Positions 38,586 through 50,610 of a stretch of DNA of 64,000 nt are shown here, one piece after another. The stretch comes from Gorsachius magnificus. Lineage: Eukaryota > Chordata > Aves > Pelecaniformes > Ardeidae. A program made the position numbers and the translations under genes. The stretch spans positions 74,743,255 to 74,807,254 of the forward strand of contig CM067084.1 in NCBI GenBank assembly GCA_034008185.1, given 5' to 3'. Below the pieces are notes generated by a model. The model saw only the letters and a list, made by a program, of their open reading frames with translations, ran no database searches and was not told where the DNA came from. The stretch's first letter is position 1. Each line of letters opens with the position of its first letter.

Positions 38586-39239
38586 ATATGATTGTTGAGT
38601 GTGTTCAGTTGTTACAGGAGCTTACACATCTCAGGACTCAGCCCAAGTTAAGCTTTGAACAGCAAAGAGGGACTGCACAACACATGAGTAAGACACATAA
38701 AAATGTAGAGATTCAGCTGTCCAGACTCTGCTCTGAGTACTGTTTATGAATATTAAACAAAACAGTCTTGAGATAATATGCCCAAACTGTTCATTTGATA
38801 GGACCCAAAATACCCTGCTCTTCAGCCCAAGCCTCTCACCCTGGAGCGAACGTCCTAACCGCAAAGCCACTACACAAAGAGAGGGGAGTTGGTCCCTGAG
38901 CCAGTTCCAAGTAAAAATAATTTTAAAAGTGTGTTCCCCCTTCTCCCTTTCTTGGGAAGAAATTGAAGTTTTAGGAGAAGGTCAATTCCAGATTAGACCT
39001 TCTTTAGCAAAGGGAATAAAAAGACCTGAACACTGATGTGGGCAAGATTAACACACCTTCAGCCTCTGTGCTTTCTGCCATTGAACATAGGCTGCATAGT
39101 CCCTGGTGTGGATCTGTTCTGATGAAGGTCACTCTCCATACACGTTATACAGGGTTTGCAGAAGCTTTAGTTCAGTCACCAGGGTCTATTACAATAGCAA
39201 AGTATGGAACCAGTCCTTTCTCAGCCTTACACTTTACAG

Positions 39240-39345
39240 GACTTACCCCGGTCATCCAAGTAGACAGTAGCAGGGGAAAGAATTGAACCCAGATTTCCTC
39301 AGTTCCAGCGTAGCTCAGTAACCATGAGACACCATCAGAAAGATC
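39240..39345 (-). mobile_element. Probable MIR-like SINE remnant, reverse orientation
   Basis: CATCCAAGTAGACAGTAGC, then AAGAATTGAACCCAGATTTCCTCAG and CTCAGTAACCATGAGACACCAT. This resembles the reverse of the tRNA-derived head, with a B-box complement (GAATTGAACCC) followed by an A-box complement. It is badly eroded. Confidence 0.5.
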
Positions 39346-40489
39346 AGAGAGGCAAATTAAGGACATACAACTGGACAGGCACCTGTTGAAACTCTTAAAT
39401 CCAAAGAAATATCCTTTTCTTGTTTCTGCAGTTATTTTCCTGAGACAGCTTGCTCTGAAATGTGAAGGGATAATAAAAAAAGTTGGGTTTCCATTTTTTG
39501 TTAAGAAGGAAATGAGGAGTGCAAGTGGGCAAAGAGGGAAAGTGTAAATGGAGAGAACACTCATAAAAAGAACCAGTATGATTTTGAAACTGCATATATG
39601 CACAGACGTTTACATATGCAGTAAATATACGTATACATTCCAACAATGCCTTATAGATATGAAGCTGAGACAATGCATATAAGGATACGATGCACTTTAA
39701 GCTTGTATACCTAAAGCTTCTCAGGTTCATTTTCCTGGACCTCCTTATTTGTGATTTATTTCTGAAGACTAAATTAAGTTTTTAAGTAAACAGTTACAGT
39801 GTAACAAGCTAATCTGGGAACTATGTAACTCATTTCTCACTCTTATAGATAGGGAAAATATTCAATTAGTATTCTGTCCAATTTTTAATTTAAAGCCTTT
39901 AACCAAAGTACAATGGACTTTTGACATAAAAATATTAAAAATTAAATTTCCTGAGTTCATTATCTGATAATTAGAACTAAATAACATCTTAACTGAGAGA
40001 CAAACCCCACGCAAAGCAAGTCAGTTCCATTTAAGATTCCATTAGAAAAGTGTTTGAGCTAGTATGTAATGGACCATAAAATTTAATTTGGAAATGATAT
40101 TACCAAAAATGATGGAATGATACCAGTCACAAAAGGACATGTAGGCAGCCCTCATCTTTTCATTTGGCATGATGTTCTTCTATTGATTGTGTAGAATTAG
40201 AAAGGAATTACTTAATATTGTACAGAATAACATATGTAGTGGTTTTTTCCTTTTCTCCAGCGCCTCAGTATTTAAAAGTCAGAATTGACCAGTGTAGCTC
40301 CATGTAATTACAAAGATTTCCTTATCTTAGCCTATTTGCTGAAGTCATCCTAAAGAAAGGGTCCCCTAATCCATTGGCTGTCTCATATCTCATTTACATT
40401 GGTGGTAATCCCCATCCTATCTCAGCATTTAGGTAATGACTTTGGGATTAAATTGCACTTCTTGCAATTCTTTACTTTCAAATCTCTAC

Positions 40490-40570
40490 AACATATCAGC
40501 GGGGCCCGGCTGAATAGGCCTGTCAGAGGACTGGTAATGCAGCCGGGGAGGTAAGGCCTCCGACTTTAAA
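40490..40570. other. GC-rich island in AT-rich DNA, possible conserved element
   Basis: AGCGGGGCCCGGCTGAATAG and AGCCGGGGAGGTAAGGCCTCC lie inside sequence that is otherwise strongly AT-rich. No repeat family was recognised. Confidence 0.25.
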
Positions 40571-41974
40571 CTGAAATTAACTTTCTTCATAATAGGGTTT
40601 TAAGAAAAGAAAACCTTGACTCCATGTTGCAAAGTATTTTAGGATGTTACAAAAAGATGCCAGGATTAAGTTATATAAAGCTTTCCAAAATGGTGTATTT
40701 AGCTACTTTTGCTGCATTTATAGCTAAGGTGGTTTTAGTAAGTCATTTTCAGACAGTTATCAGTTTAAAAGACCTGCAAATGTCAGGTGTATCTTAAATT
40801 TTGCCTTATGAAATGCTCTGAAGAGTACTTACTGCTCTGAACCACTGGGATCACAGCATTAGATTTCTTTAATTGGCATATTGAAAATTAAATGAATTTA
40901 ATAATTAACAACTTTGGTCCTAATTCAACCCAATACCTAAGTGCATTTCTAATTTTAAGAATGTGAATAATTTTACTGAAGTCAAGAACCAAAAAATGTA
41001 TTAAAAATTAAGCATATATTTAAATGTCATCCTAAATTTGGGCTTCAATAAGAAATTTGTCATGACAGAGCCATGTTTTTTAGCTGCAGAAAAAACCCAC
41101 AGTTTTGTGAAATACATGCATATATTGGTGTGAGAAAATGAAATTATATATATCATTGTGGCTATGCTATGAATACGGATATTGTCATATACAGATGATG
41201 TTGCATAAAACTCCATTATAGAAAGGTATTTTTATTTGCTGAACTTAACATTTCTAAGTCCTTAAGCTTCTTTGCTTTTCAAATATTTAGTTACTTACAT
41301 TTCATCTTTAAAACTTCAGCTGTTCCAAGATTGAGCAAATATCTTGTTTTCCCCAATTAAGAACATCCTTTCAGCTAGCTCACCAAGGTGCTGTAATGCA
41401 CCACATATCAAATGAGAGACTTGACGTTTGGCAGGTGGATCATGATACAACAGAGGACACGCCTTTTGCCATCACTGTGAAAAGCAGTCCAAGGCAGCCA
41501 AATATAAACCACCTGAGGAATTTAAAATCATTCATGCTCCTTACCCTGGCAGCTGCATCCTGCAAAGAATCTATCTGCACAGAAATCAGGGCTATCAGAC
41601 TTGTGCCTTGTCCTCTGCTACTAAAGCCACCATCTAAAAGGACCATGTTCAGAAGAAACACAGGAGACACCTTACCTGACCCCTGTGTTGGCCCTTTGTG
41701 CGTATATCGTAGGAAACAAGCCTTTTACGCTGTATAAGCAATTTCTTTCTTTTTCCAGGAGAGCCAAACCTTCTTATACCATCTCACTAGACCATACTTC
41801 ACACAGAATAATGGAAGATTTGGCAAACATATAGAAAAAAAAAAATCTATGAAGGCTATTAAGCCTTAGGATAGCACCTCTGGCATGACAAGTCCTAAGA
41901 CAGACCACTGGATGGTAGCAGTATTTCCTAATGAGACAGTCTTTGCCCCCTTTTTTCCTCTTCCCTAGTCACAG

Positions 41975-42040
41975 ACAGTGATCGCTGCCAGGGATGGGAC
42001 ATCAGCTTGATGGGCTTTTGGTCTCACCCACTCTGGTCAT
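41975..42040 (+). mobile_element. Ancient CR1/L3-type LINE 3' end remnant
   Basis: GCCAGGGATGGGACATCAGC, then TTGATGGGCTTTTGGTCTCACCCACTCTGGTCAT, follow the amniote-wide LINE 3' end pattern (gctagatgg-cctttggtctgacccagt-tgg). It is separate from, and older than, the avian CR1 copies in this window. Confidence 0.55.
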
Positions 42041-43522
42041 ACATATAATCATTGTCACTGTCACAGACATTGAGACTAAGAAAGAATGTAAAATTAGCAT
42101 GCGATCATGTCCTTCTTGTTTCACATTTTGCTGCAATGGAGGCCAACAACCAGATGAGTTGTGCTTCTGGCATTTGAAATTAATTTGTCTGGCAGTTAGC
42201 AAAATCAGGACTGGCTGACCTACTTTTCAGTAGGATTATGTTCAGCAGTTAGTATGGGAAATTCTTGTGCTTGGTCTTGGGTGAAAACAGGTATTCTGCA
42301 TACAGCTCTATCATCCTACAATCTTCAATCTTAGCTATTTCAGGTCTCCCCATCAAATGGGTGGAAAAAAATGCAAGCAGTTTTGTTTCCACCATGGCAT
42401 TGCCAGACGCTGCCCACAATGCATGGGGTGCAAATGGTATTCAGCTCCAGCCCCAGCCCTACCTAGATGCTGTCAGTAAGACAAAACCAGGCTGTCAACA
42501 GCTACAGGAGGGAGAACCCAAGACTCATGCGGCTGCAAGAGAACGCCAATCTCTAGGACATTGTCCCATTTGGAGATCACTTTGAAGTTTCACGTTGGAA
42601 GTCAGAGATCTCAAGGACAAAATTAACCTTGCTGACAATAATCGTCCTTTCTTATTTATCTTTCAGGGGCACCTTTCAAGAAATCACAGGTCCGCCCGTG
42701 TGGAGGGGTGAGCTGCCTGTTCACCTGCCTCTGCTGCCTACACTTGCCCTGGAGGTATGCTGCCACCGGCCCAAGGGAAGCGAAGGAGTGGCAGCCAAGG
42801 GTCAAGCATTGGGTTTGATCATTTGAGAGGAAGGGGAAGTTTGCCAGAAATGCCAAAAAAAAACCCCTCCAGACAGGCTCTTTCATTCTCATTAATTAAC
42901 TACCTTGAGGCAAAAACAGTTTTACAAGGTATTAGTGAATCCACTCCCAGGAACATTATTTCAAACCACCACTTTAGTATACTGCTTTCAGTGTTGCCTA
43001 GGAATCACAGAGCCATTTTTTTGAAACTACTTCTTTGAGTATGAAATCAAATTTTTGCCATACATGCTGCTCAGAGGCTGCATTAACAAACACTGCAGGT
43101 AATTACTAAGCAGTGATGTTCCATCAAGGACAAAGAAGAAAGGTAAGACAAGGAATTTAACAGGAAACCCTATTAAATTATAATTAAACTTATCCTTGTT
43201 TATACTCTTGGTATTTTCACACCAGGCTGTATACCCTGTGTTAAGAAGCTTTTCAAATGTGTAAGTCATTGACTTAATGCTGTAAATAGGGCTGAGTAAC
43301 CCTCGTCCCATACAGTCCTCAACACGGCAACATGACATCTCAACACCATGCAGATATCGTAAGGAGCTGGGGGATGGCATAAACTATGTAGAGGAGATCA
43401 TGCCTTCCCTGCCTGCCCCTGCAATGCTATCATTTATCTGGAAAAGAGAGAGCCTTTACCTTCCACATTCACATCAGAGCTATGTACACCAGGAGAAGGC
43501 AGTGATTCACTTTGAAGGGAAG

Positions 43523-43590
43523 CTGCATAGTCCAGTGGTTACCAGAACCTCAACTGGTAGGTCAGGAGTTGGGCAAGCTGCTGGGTGTAA
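43523..43590 (+). mobile_element. Possible tRNA-derived SINE head (MIR-like)
   Basis: GCATAGTCCAGTGGTTACCAG, then CAACTGGTAGGTCAGGAGTTGGG, resemble a SINE A-box region (TAGTCCAGTGGTTAGAGCA) and the following CTGG-AGTCAGGAGT stretch. No core or tail is identifiable. Confidence 0.4.
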
Positions 43591-45005
43591 AATTATCAGA
43601 CATCTATGATATGCAAAATTAACTTTATGCTTCCAGAACCTCAAAGATACATGAACATCAACCTTCCATATTTAGAACTAAAATTTTGGAGGTTTTGATA
43701 TCTAGATGCTTTTGAAGACCTGGCGTCAAGAGCATCTTCCTAATGTGAAACAAAGACAGTGTAAAGCTTACCTTACCAGCTGTATTAAACCCAAGTTCTC
43801 ATACAGGAATCGTTAACATTTGCAAGTGATATGGCTCACGTGTGCTATCCTATGAGTGTTTCACCCATTCCACATCTCCTTGTAGTCTTTTTCATACGCT
43901 TGGCTCCGTGGTTCAGCTCGGTGGTATCCAATGATGAGTGATAATTGGAAGCCCTCCTCCTGCCACTCTCCAGAATGATACGGAAATTAATTCTTGTACA
44001 CTGCGCATTGCATACACCAAGAGAAGTTGACCCTATCAATTTACATACACTATAGGGGCCTGCTATCACCCTGCAGCCAGCAAACAGCTTCTCTTATCTA
44101 GGAAAGACCCTCATTTGTTATTTCTTGCTGAATACACCCACTGCTATTATTTGTGTAATTCTTTGCAATAATAGACCTTACCCTAATGAAACCAGCATTA
44201 TGAGAAGGTTATAGTCCCAACCCAAAGACGATTAGCTCTGTGCTGTGTTATTGCCACATATGTAATTATATAATTGATTTTAAAATTTACTTTTGTGTCC
44301 CCAAACCATAAAACGAGCAGCCCATTAAGGGGGGAGGGGTGTGTGTGGAATATATAATTAATATATCTATTGGGGTAGGATATTATTGCAATTTTAGGAT
44401 TATGCAGTAAGTGCACACACAAAACCAAGGAAGAAATACAAAAGTGGAGATTCTCATCACACTTCACTTTAGGTAACATGCAAAGGACGTACGTGTTCAG
44501 TACACAACAAACAGCTCAGACACAGCTCTATAAGATGTAGCTGATAGGCAGGGGTCCAATTTTATACACAACTCCATGAAGCCAAGCGGGTAGAGCATTC
44601 TGCAGGCCTGAGCCTTTGTTAGTTTATGCTGATGAAGCTATGAAAATCTTTGTTTCCACATAATTGACTTCTATATGTATGCTTGACTATGCAGCTAACA
44701 AAATGTGAATGTTGTTCCCCTTGGTCAGTAGATACATGCTAGATAAGTGAAAATTCATGTTTCAAAAATTAAATCTAAATAAATAAAAACATATGAAATT
44801 AGCACCATATGCTTTTTTAACTCAGAAGTATTTTGTCCTCATGTACACCTAGTCCTTACTGTCTAATCAGCTGACAGGTTCCCATCATCTAAAGCAATCT
44901 GAGGCACGCAGATCCCTGCATTGTCCTAGGCATTAAGATGGGGACAAGTCCTCCTTTCAGATCAAGCATTGCACTGCACTAAAGACTCTGTATGTGTGCA
45001 TATGT

Positions 45006-45029
45006 AAGCCCACCATGAAATGTGGGCTT
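45006..45029. repeat. Short hairpin, 8-bp stem
   Basis: AAGCCCAC, loop CATGAAAT, GTGGGCTT. The arms are perfectly complementary. No function is implied. Confidence 0.4.
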
Positions 45030-46810
45030 TCACCATACAACAGCCCTATTATCACTTGCACAGTAGCAGCCTAGACTAGACCAGCACCTCCTCAAGCCAG
45101 GGCAAGTTTTGCACTAAGAGCTTACACAGCAACAGAAAAGAGAGACCTGGCAGCAGGGAAGTGGGAGACAAAAGACCAGCAAAATTTGCCATAGTCCACT
45201 TCAGTGTCATTCTCCAGCGAGCTACACCAGGGAAATCCAACTGACTAGGACACAGCGCTCAAGTGTGACTTAAGGGATTGGATGGGTGGCAGCTGGCCCA
45301 GGCACATTTCTTATGAATTTTCTTGGTACCACAAATGTCATTTCTGATGGTGGCCTCCATCACAGGTTCCTGCGTTCATTCTGTAGCAGCCACCTAGCAC
45401 CTCACACCTGAGATGCTGCAGCAGAACGGCCAGGGCCCTCAGCAGCAGGGGTTCACTTTCTGTAGCCAAAACACAGGCATCCAGTGTTATTTCACAAGAC
45501 CCCATGCCCTCCAGATGCTTCTCTGGGTGGCAGCAGGTGTCTCGTGGGCCTAGCACCATAGCTGGAAGCCACTTGCAGCTTCCCTGAGGATGCCTGAAAT
45601 AGCACCAATACCTGGGGGCAGCTGTGTCATGTCCCAAGTGACTTTCTGACAAGAGCAGTGAGCTTCTGTCAAGGAGGCTATTGACCCTGAGGGTGACATT
45701 GATCTCATCACAGGCAGGAGTCAGCTGTGGGCGCTGGGTCTACACTACAAAGTCTGCTCTGGACCCTGAGACCATCCCAATAAAGCTCTATGTCCTACAC
45801 CTACAAAGGAAAACTCCTAAATCGATGGGGTTGTTGCCAGTAACTTCTGCCCAACTTGGTTCTGGCTTAAATATATTGTATTTGGGAGTCAGGGCTTTTC
45901 CCCACCTTTAGATAAGTTAGTATTCCCACTCAGAATTACTCATTATCAAGGAACCATTTTACACGGACATGCCTCTATTGAATTGGATTTGTGAGATAAC
46001 TTAAGGAAAAGGCAGTTGTGTAATTTGCACACAAAGTGGTTGGAATTGATCTAAAACAAACCTTTAACTTTCAAACTGGTTTAAATGGGGAAAGGACCAT
46101 TGGATAATTACATCATTTAACACATTGATTACCTAAAAGTCAATTCTAATGATTTCAGAAATAGAGGGCATTGTGCTTTCCTCATTTTTAAGGAAAGATT
46201 TTTGCTCAGTGCAGAGGAGTAAATGGTGAATATTTTAAAAGAGACAATATAGAAGAGCTGAAGAAAACAAAAGTTCCATTATGCCAAACAAGGCTTATTT
46301 CACAAAAGCTGAAAAAACCAGTGAGACACAATTAAACTGGGTGCATTTCCCCTTACTGTACAACAGAGTAAAAGAAACATAATAACCTGTGTGTATTCAG
46401 AATACATAATTAAAGAGGTAGTTTGTATCATTAGTCAGACCACATCTACATTTAAAGTTTTGCATCCTCTCTGTTACATTTGATCATTGTCACTTGATCA
46501 TTAATTAAAAGGTACAGCGCTCAAAGCCCTGGAATTAAGTTTTCTCTTTTTCTAGTTACATATACAATACTGTATTTCTCTATCAATCAGAATGCAGAAT
46601 ATATGAATGTGTCGGAAGGACACTGATAATAGTATTTTGCTTTTATGGAAGACTTCAGACCATTGGAGGGTAACCCCTTCCTTTTACTCATATGGCTGGC
46701 TAAGTGGGATTCTTTGCATACACAATGGAAAACTCAATTTTAGCCCCGGACCTCAAGACACTTAGAACCCACTGTAATAAAAGTTTCATTTGTTTAACTG
46801 AAGGAAGGTT

Positions 46811-46920
46811 CTTAAATCAATTTAGTCACACCACTGCAAATCCACGTGGACAATCTTAAATCAATTTGAACCTGGCTTATTTCAATTTGGCTTAATTCAG
46901 AAAGAAATCAATTTAAGCTG
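46811..46920. repeat. Interspersed AAATCAATTT repeats, possible DNA-transposon remnant
   Basis: CTTAAATCAATTT occurs at 46811 and again near 46855, and GAAATCAATTTAAG near 46904, around a CCACGTGGACAA segment. Repeated AAATC-ATTTAA words next to a GTGGACAA motif recall degraded hAT-type MITEs of sauropsids. No terminal inverted repeats or target duplication were established. Confidence 0.3.
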
Positions 46921-49170
46921 AAGCAATACATGCAAGGTTTACATTTATGTAACAGTGTGCACAAAGGCATTTGTAATAGTTTAAGTAAATCAGCTTGGAA
47001 AGTAACTTCAGGTTCTGCCTACCTCTGCACTTCACCAGTCCAGAAACACTGGCAGCTCTGCACTTCCAATGTAGTTTTAAGGATACCAGGTAAATTTTTG
47101 CTTCTTAATGGTACAGTAATTTAATTCCCATTAACAAATAATTGCTAAGTTTAGCTTCAGGGGGTTTTGTGTAATGGTTTCCATTGGCTTGGTTAGGCCT
47201 GCCCAGGCTGTGTACCTCACCCTCTGAGAGGCACAGGTACAAGCTCACAAAAGCCTGCTTGGCAGGTTTGGTCTTAAATAAATTTGTGTGACATGTAAAA
47301 CTGAAAAGGTGTCAGCTTTTAGTTCCCTCGTAAGGTCCCTAGGAAAGGTCCCAAAATTCTGGAGGTGAAATTGAAGACAAGGGACATCATAACATGATGT
47401 AAAGTGGCTCTTGCTGAGGCAACAAGAGGTTCATATAAATACTAATTATGAAAGAAATTCAGAACCTAGCAAGTCCCTTTTAGAGGTACTGCTGTAACCG
47501 GAGTTCAGAAATGCTGTATTCCTGCAATGTCTTTTGAGCAGGGTGATGTTTGGGTTTCCCTTAGCTGGGTCTCAGGCGAGTAGGTGGATACAACCAGTAT
47601 TGTAGAAATGGGTAAATCAGCACTGCAGATTTGCAGCTTGCAATAGTCATGCAGTCTCCTCAATCTATCAAAACATGAGTGATTCACCAAGGGTCCAAAT
47701 TCTCCCAGTCTTTCTTGGATGAAATAGCAACTTAGTGCAAGAAGAGGAGCAATGACAGCGGTGAAACCCGTAGTACAGAGGGTGCTTCTAAGAGTAAATA
47801 GAAACATGAGATCTTGGGTTGCCTTTCTGTTAGGACAGTTGACTTTTTGCAGCATAAATATGTGCCAGCTCATTAGGGGGAAAAATGACTCTTCACAGCC
47901 TGTCCTCTCAGAGTAACTGAACATATTCAGGCAAGCAGTCAGCTATCACTACTGAGATAAATGCCTGCAGGTAGTAGAAAGAGCTTCTTTGAACCAAGGA
48001 AGGTTTTGTCAGAGCACACTTAGGCATTCCTTTAGGTACTGAAAATTTTAAAAAGTAAAATATTCACCATTTACTTTCAGAATTTACCCCCGGCATGTTT
48101 AATGTTTTCTTTTGAAAGGAATTAAGGTGGTCCTGTCAAAAATCCAGTTTTCCTGGTAGAAAATGAATTAAAACTGTCAATTTCTAATTTGGCAGTGAGA
48201 TCTGACCTCGTTGAAGCAATAAAAAAAAAATAAATTCAGATAAACAGAAAACAGGAGATGCTCCTTCACATCATGAGACCTTATCTCTCCTTTTGCCCAT
48301 CTTTTCGTACTATATATATAACTCAGAGGGTTTGCATTGCTCTGATAGTGTAGGCCTTTGTGCTGTTGGCATAGAGATGCACTTCTCTGTTGTTCATATT
48401 GCCAATCCATTTGCTTCAGGCAAAAATCAGAAGACTGAGTTTTGCTTTCCTAAAAAAAAAAAACTGCAGGGAAGACCGTGATGTGGCAGAGTAGAAAACA
48501 GGGAAGGTGTGCCATCCCTAAGGATGTTCTGGATCTCCTGCATAAACAGTACATAAATCATCCTTTTGTGATATTCTTAAAATGGACAACAGTGAGGCTG
48601 TCTCATGCCATTGAAAAAGTTTTCCTGTATTGTAGGTTCAGTGCCATTTTCCAAAGAGCACATGAGTATCCTTAGCCCATGACTGTGGCTGGAGGAGGGG
48701 GAATGACATACTCTGTACTCAGCAGTTGCTTGTAGAAGGGTCAAGGACTTCACTCAAAAGCACCAACTATTCCCTACACTTCAGAAAACATCACTCAAAC
48801 TGTACAGAAAATATGACAGTGGAACATTTTTCCAGCTGGAGCTCAGGATCCCAGATAAGGTTGTTGGGAAAAGCTTGGCAGTAAGTTTCCTATCCTAATA
48901 TGTAGAAGTTCTTGGCAAAAACACCCACCATGGTACCGTAAAATTGAGACCTGTAAGGCATCCCAACAGCAGGATTTTGGTTCTGCTGCCCATTGTTTTT
49001 CCTGAGTGACTGCAAAATTTTTTCCAGGGCTGAGCAGCAGCAAATTTCAGTGTCTTAAGGCCTCTGCCATTGCTAATAAGGTGCTCAGTGCTGACCTTCA
49101 GCAGTTTTCTTACCTCAACCATCTGTAAACACTTGCCAATCTGGCTTTACTTGGCCAATTTACTCCATTT

Positions 49171-50610
49171 TATAGAATCATAGAATTGTTTAGGTTGGAA
49201 AAGACCTTTAAGATCATCAAGTCCAACCATTAACCTCACACTGCCAAGTCCACCACTAAACCATACCCCTAAGCACCACATCCACCTGTCTTTTAAATAC
49301 CTCTAGGGACAGAGACTCAATCACTTCCCTAGGCAACCTGTCCCAGTGCCTGACAACCCTTTTGGGGAAGAATTTTTTCCCAATGTCCAATCTAAACCTG
49401 CCCTGGCACAACTTGAGGCCATTCTCTCTTGTCCTATCACTTCTTACTTGGGAAAAGAGACCAACACTCACCTTGCTACACCCTCCTTTCAAGCAGTTGT
49501 AAAGGGTGATAAGGTCTCCCCTCGGCCTCCTTTTCTCCAGGCTGAACACCCCCAGCCGCTCCCCGTCAGACTTGTGCTCCAGCCCCCTCACCAGCTTTGT
49601 TGCCCTTCTCTGGACATGCTCCAGCCCCTCAATGTCCTTCTTGAAGTGAGGGACACAAAACTGAACACAGTATTTGAGGTACAGCCTCACCAGTGCTCAG
49701 TACCAGGGGACAATCACTGCCCTGCTCCTGCTGACCACACTATTCCTGATACAAGCCAGGATGCCATTGGCCTTCTTGGCCACCTGGGCACACTGATGGC
49801 TCATATTCAGTCAGCTGTCAACCAACACCCCCAGGTCCTTTTCCACCAGGCAGATTTCCAGCCACTCTTCCCCAAGCCTGTAGCGTTGCATGGGGTTGTT
49901 GTGACCCAAGTGCAGGACCCGGCACTTGGCCTTGTTGAACCTCACACAGTTGGCCTCAGCTCATCAACCCAGCCTGTCCAGATCCCTCTGCAGAGCCTTT
50001 CTACCCTCCAGCAGGTCAGCACTTCCACTCAGCTTAGTGTCATCTGCAGACTTACTGAGGGTGCACTCAATCCCCTCATCCAGCTCGTTGACAAAGACAT
50101 TAAACAGAACTGGCCCCAGAACTGAGCGCTGGGGAACACCACTTGTGACAGGCTGCCAGCTGGGTTTAACTCCATTCACCACAACTCTTTGGGCCCAGAC
50201 ATCCAGACAGTTTTTTACCCAGCAAAGAATACACCCATCCAAGCCATGAGCAGCCAGTTTCTCCAGGAGAATGCTGTGGGAACCAGTGTTAAAAACTTAC
50301 TAACGTCTAGGTAGACAACACCCACAGCCTTTCCCTCATCCACTAGGTGGTTCACCTGGTCATAGAAGATCAGGTTGGTCAAGCAGGACTTGCCTTTTAC
50401 GAACCCATGTTGTCTGGGCCTGATCATCTGGTTGTCCTGTACGTGCCATGTGATGGCACTCAGGATGATCTGCTCCATAACATTCCCTGGCACCAAGCTC
50501 ACGCTGACAGGCCTGTAGTTCCCCATATGCTCCTTCCAGCCCTTCTTGTAGAAGGGCACCACACCTCCTAACCTACAGTCAACTGGAACCTGCCTGGTTA
50601 GCCAGGACTA
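49171..50610 (-). mobile_element. CR1 LINE, 1.44 kb, 5'-truncated and decayed
   Basis: It starts on the plus strand with TATAGAATCATAGAATTG (the reverse of the CR1 tail) and runs through the 3' UTR and back through ORF2 to the middle of the reverse transcriptase. On the minus strand three broken frames carry CR1 protein: 50562-50215 ([14 protein letters not shown]), 50242-49964 (S-G-V-P-Q, and S-A-D-D-T-K in place of F-A-D-D-T-K) and 49690-49256 ([13 protein letters not shown], ending L-R-G-M-V). Frame changes separate the blocks. It retains the segment deleted near 10872 in the 8.2-kb copy and so serves as an internal reference. Similarity ends at about 50610. Plus-strand frames here, including the 259-codon one at 49346-50125, are antisense readings. 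Confidence 0.95.

Larger units (their letters stand above)
38586..49170. other. Intergenic desert, no gene recognised
   Basis: About 10.6 kb of AT-rich unique DNA. The only things recognised in it are old SINE or LINE scraps (39240, 41975, 43523), a possible DNA-transposon remnant (46811-46920), a short hairpin (45006-45029), and a GC-richer patch at 40500-40565. Open frames such as 39172-39603 (-), 45338-45652 (-) and 47505-47924 (-) show no known domain. Confidence 0.5.

Noticed and set aside
38840..38885. GTCCTAACCGCAAAGCCACTACAC as a reversed SINE head
   Set aside because: Only about 25 bp fit, with no core sequence, so it was left out.
44580..44640. tRNA-like AGCGGGTAGAGCATTCTGCAGG
   Set aside because: It resembles an A box, but no B box, acceptor stem or SINE core follows, so neither a tRNA gene nor a SINE can be supported.
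48222..48233. A-run suggesting the tail of a processed pseudogene
   Set aside because: No transcript-like sequence precedes it on either strand. Similar A-runs at 6540, 27005, 30280 and 57950 also lack one.
49346..50125. 259-codon plus-strand open frame
   Set aside because: It is the antisense of a minus-strand CR1. Its length reflects CR1 composition and not a gene.
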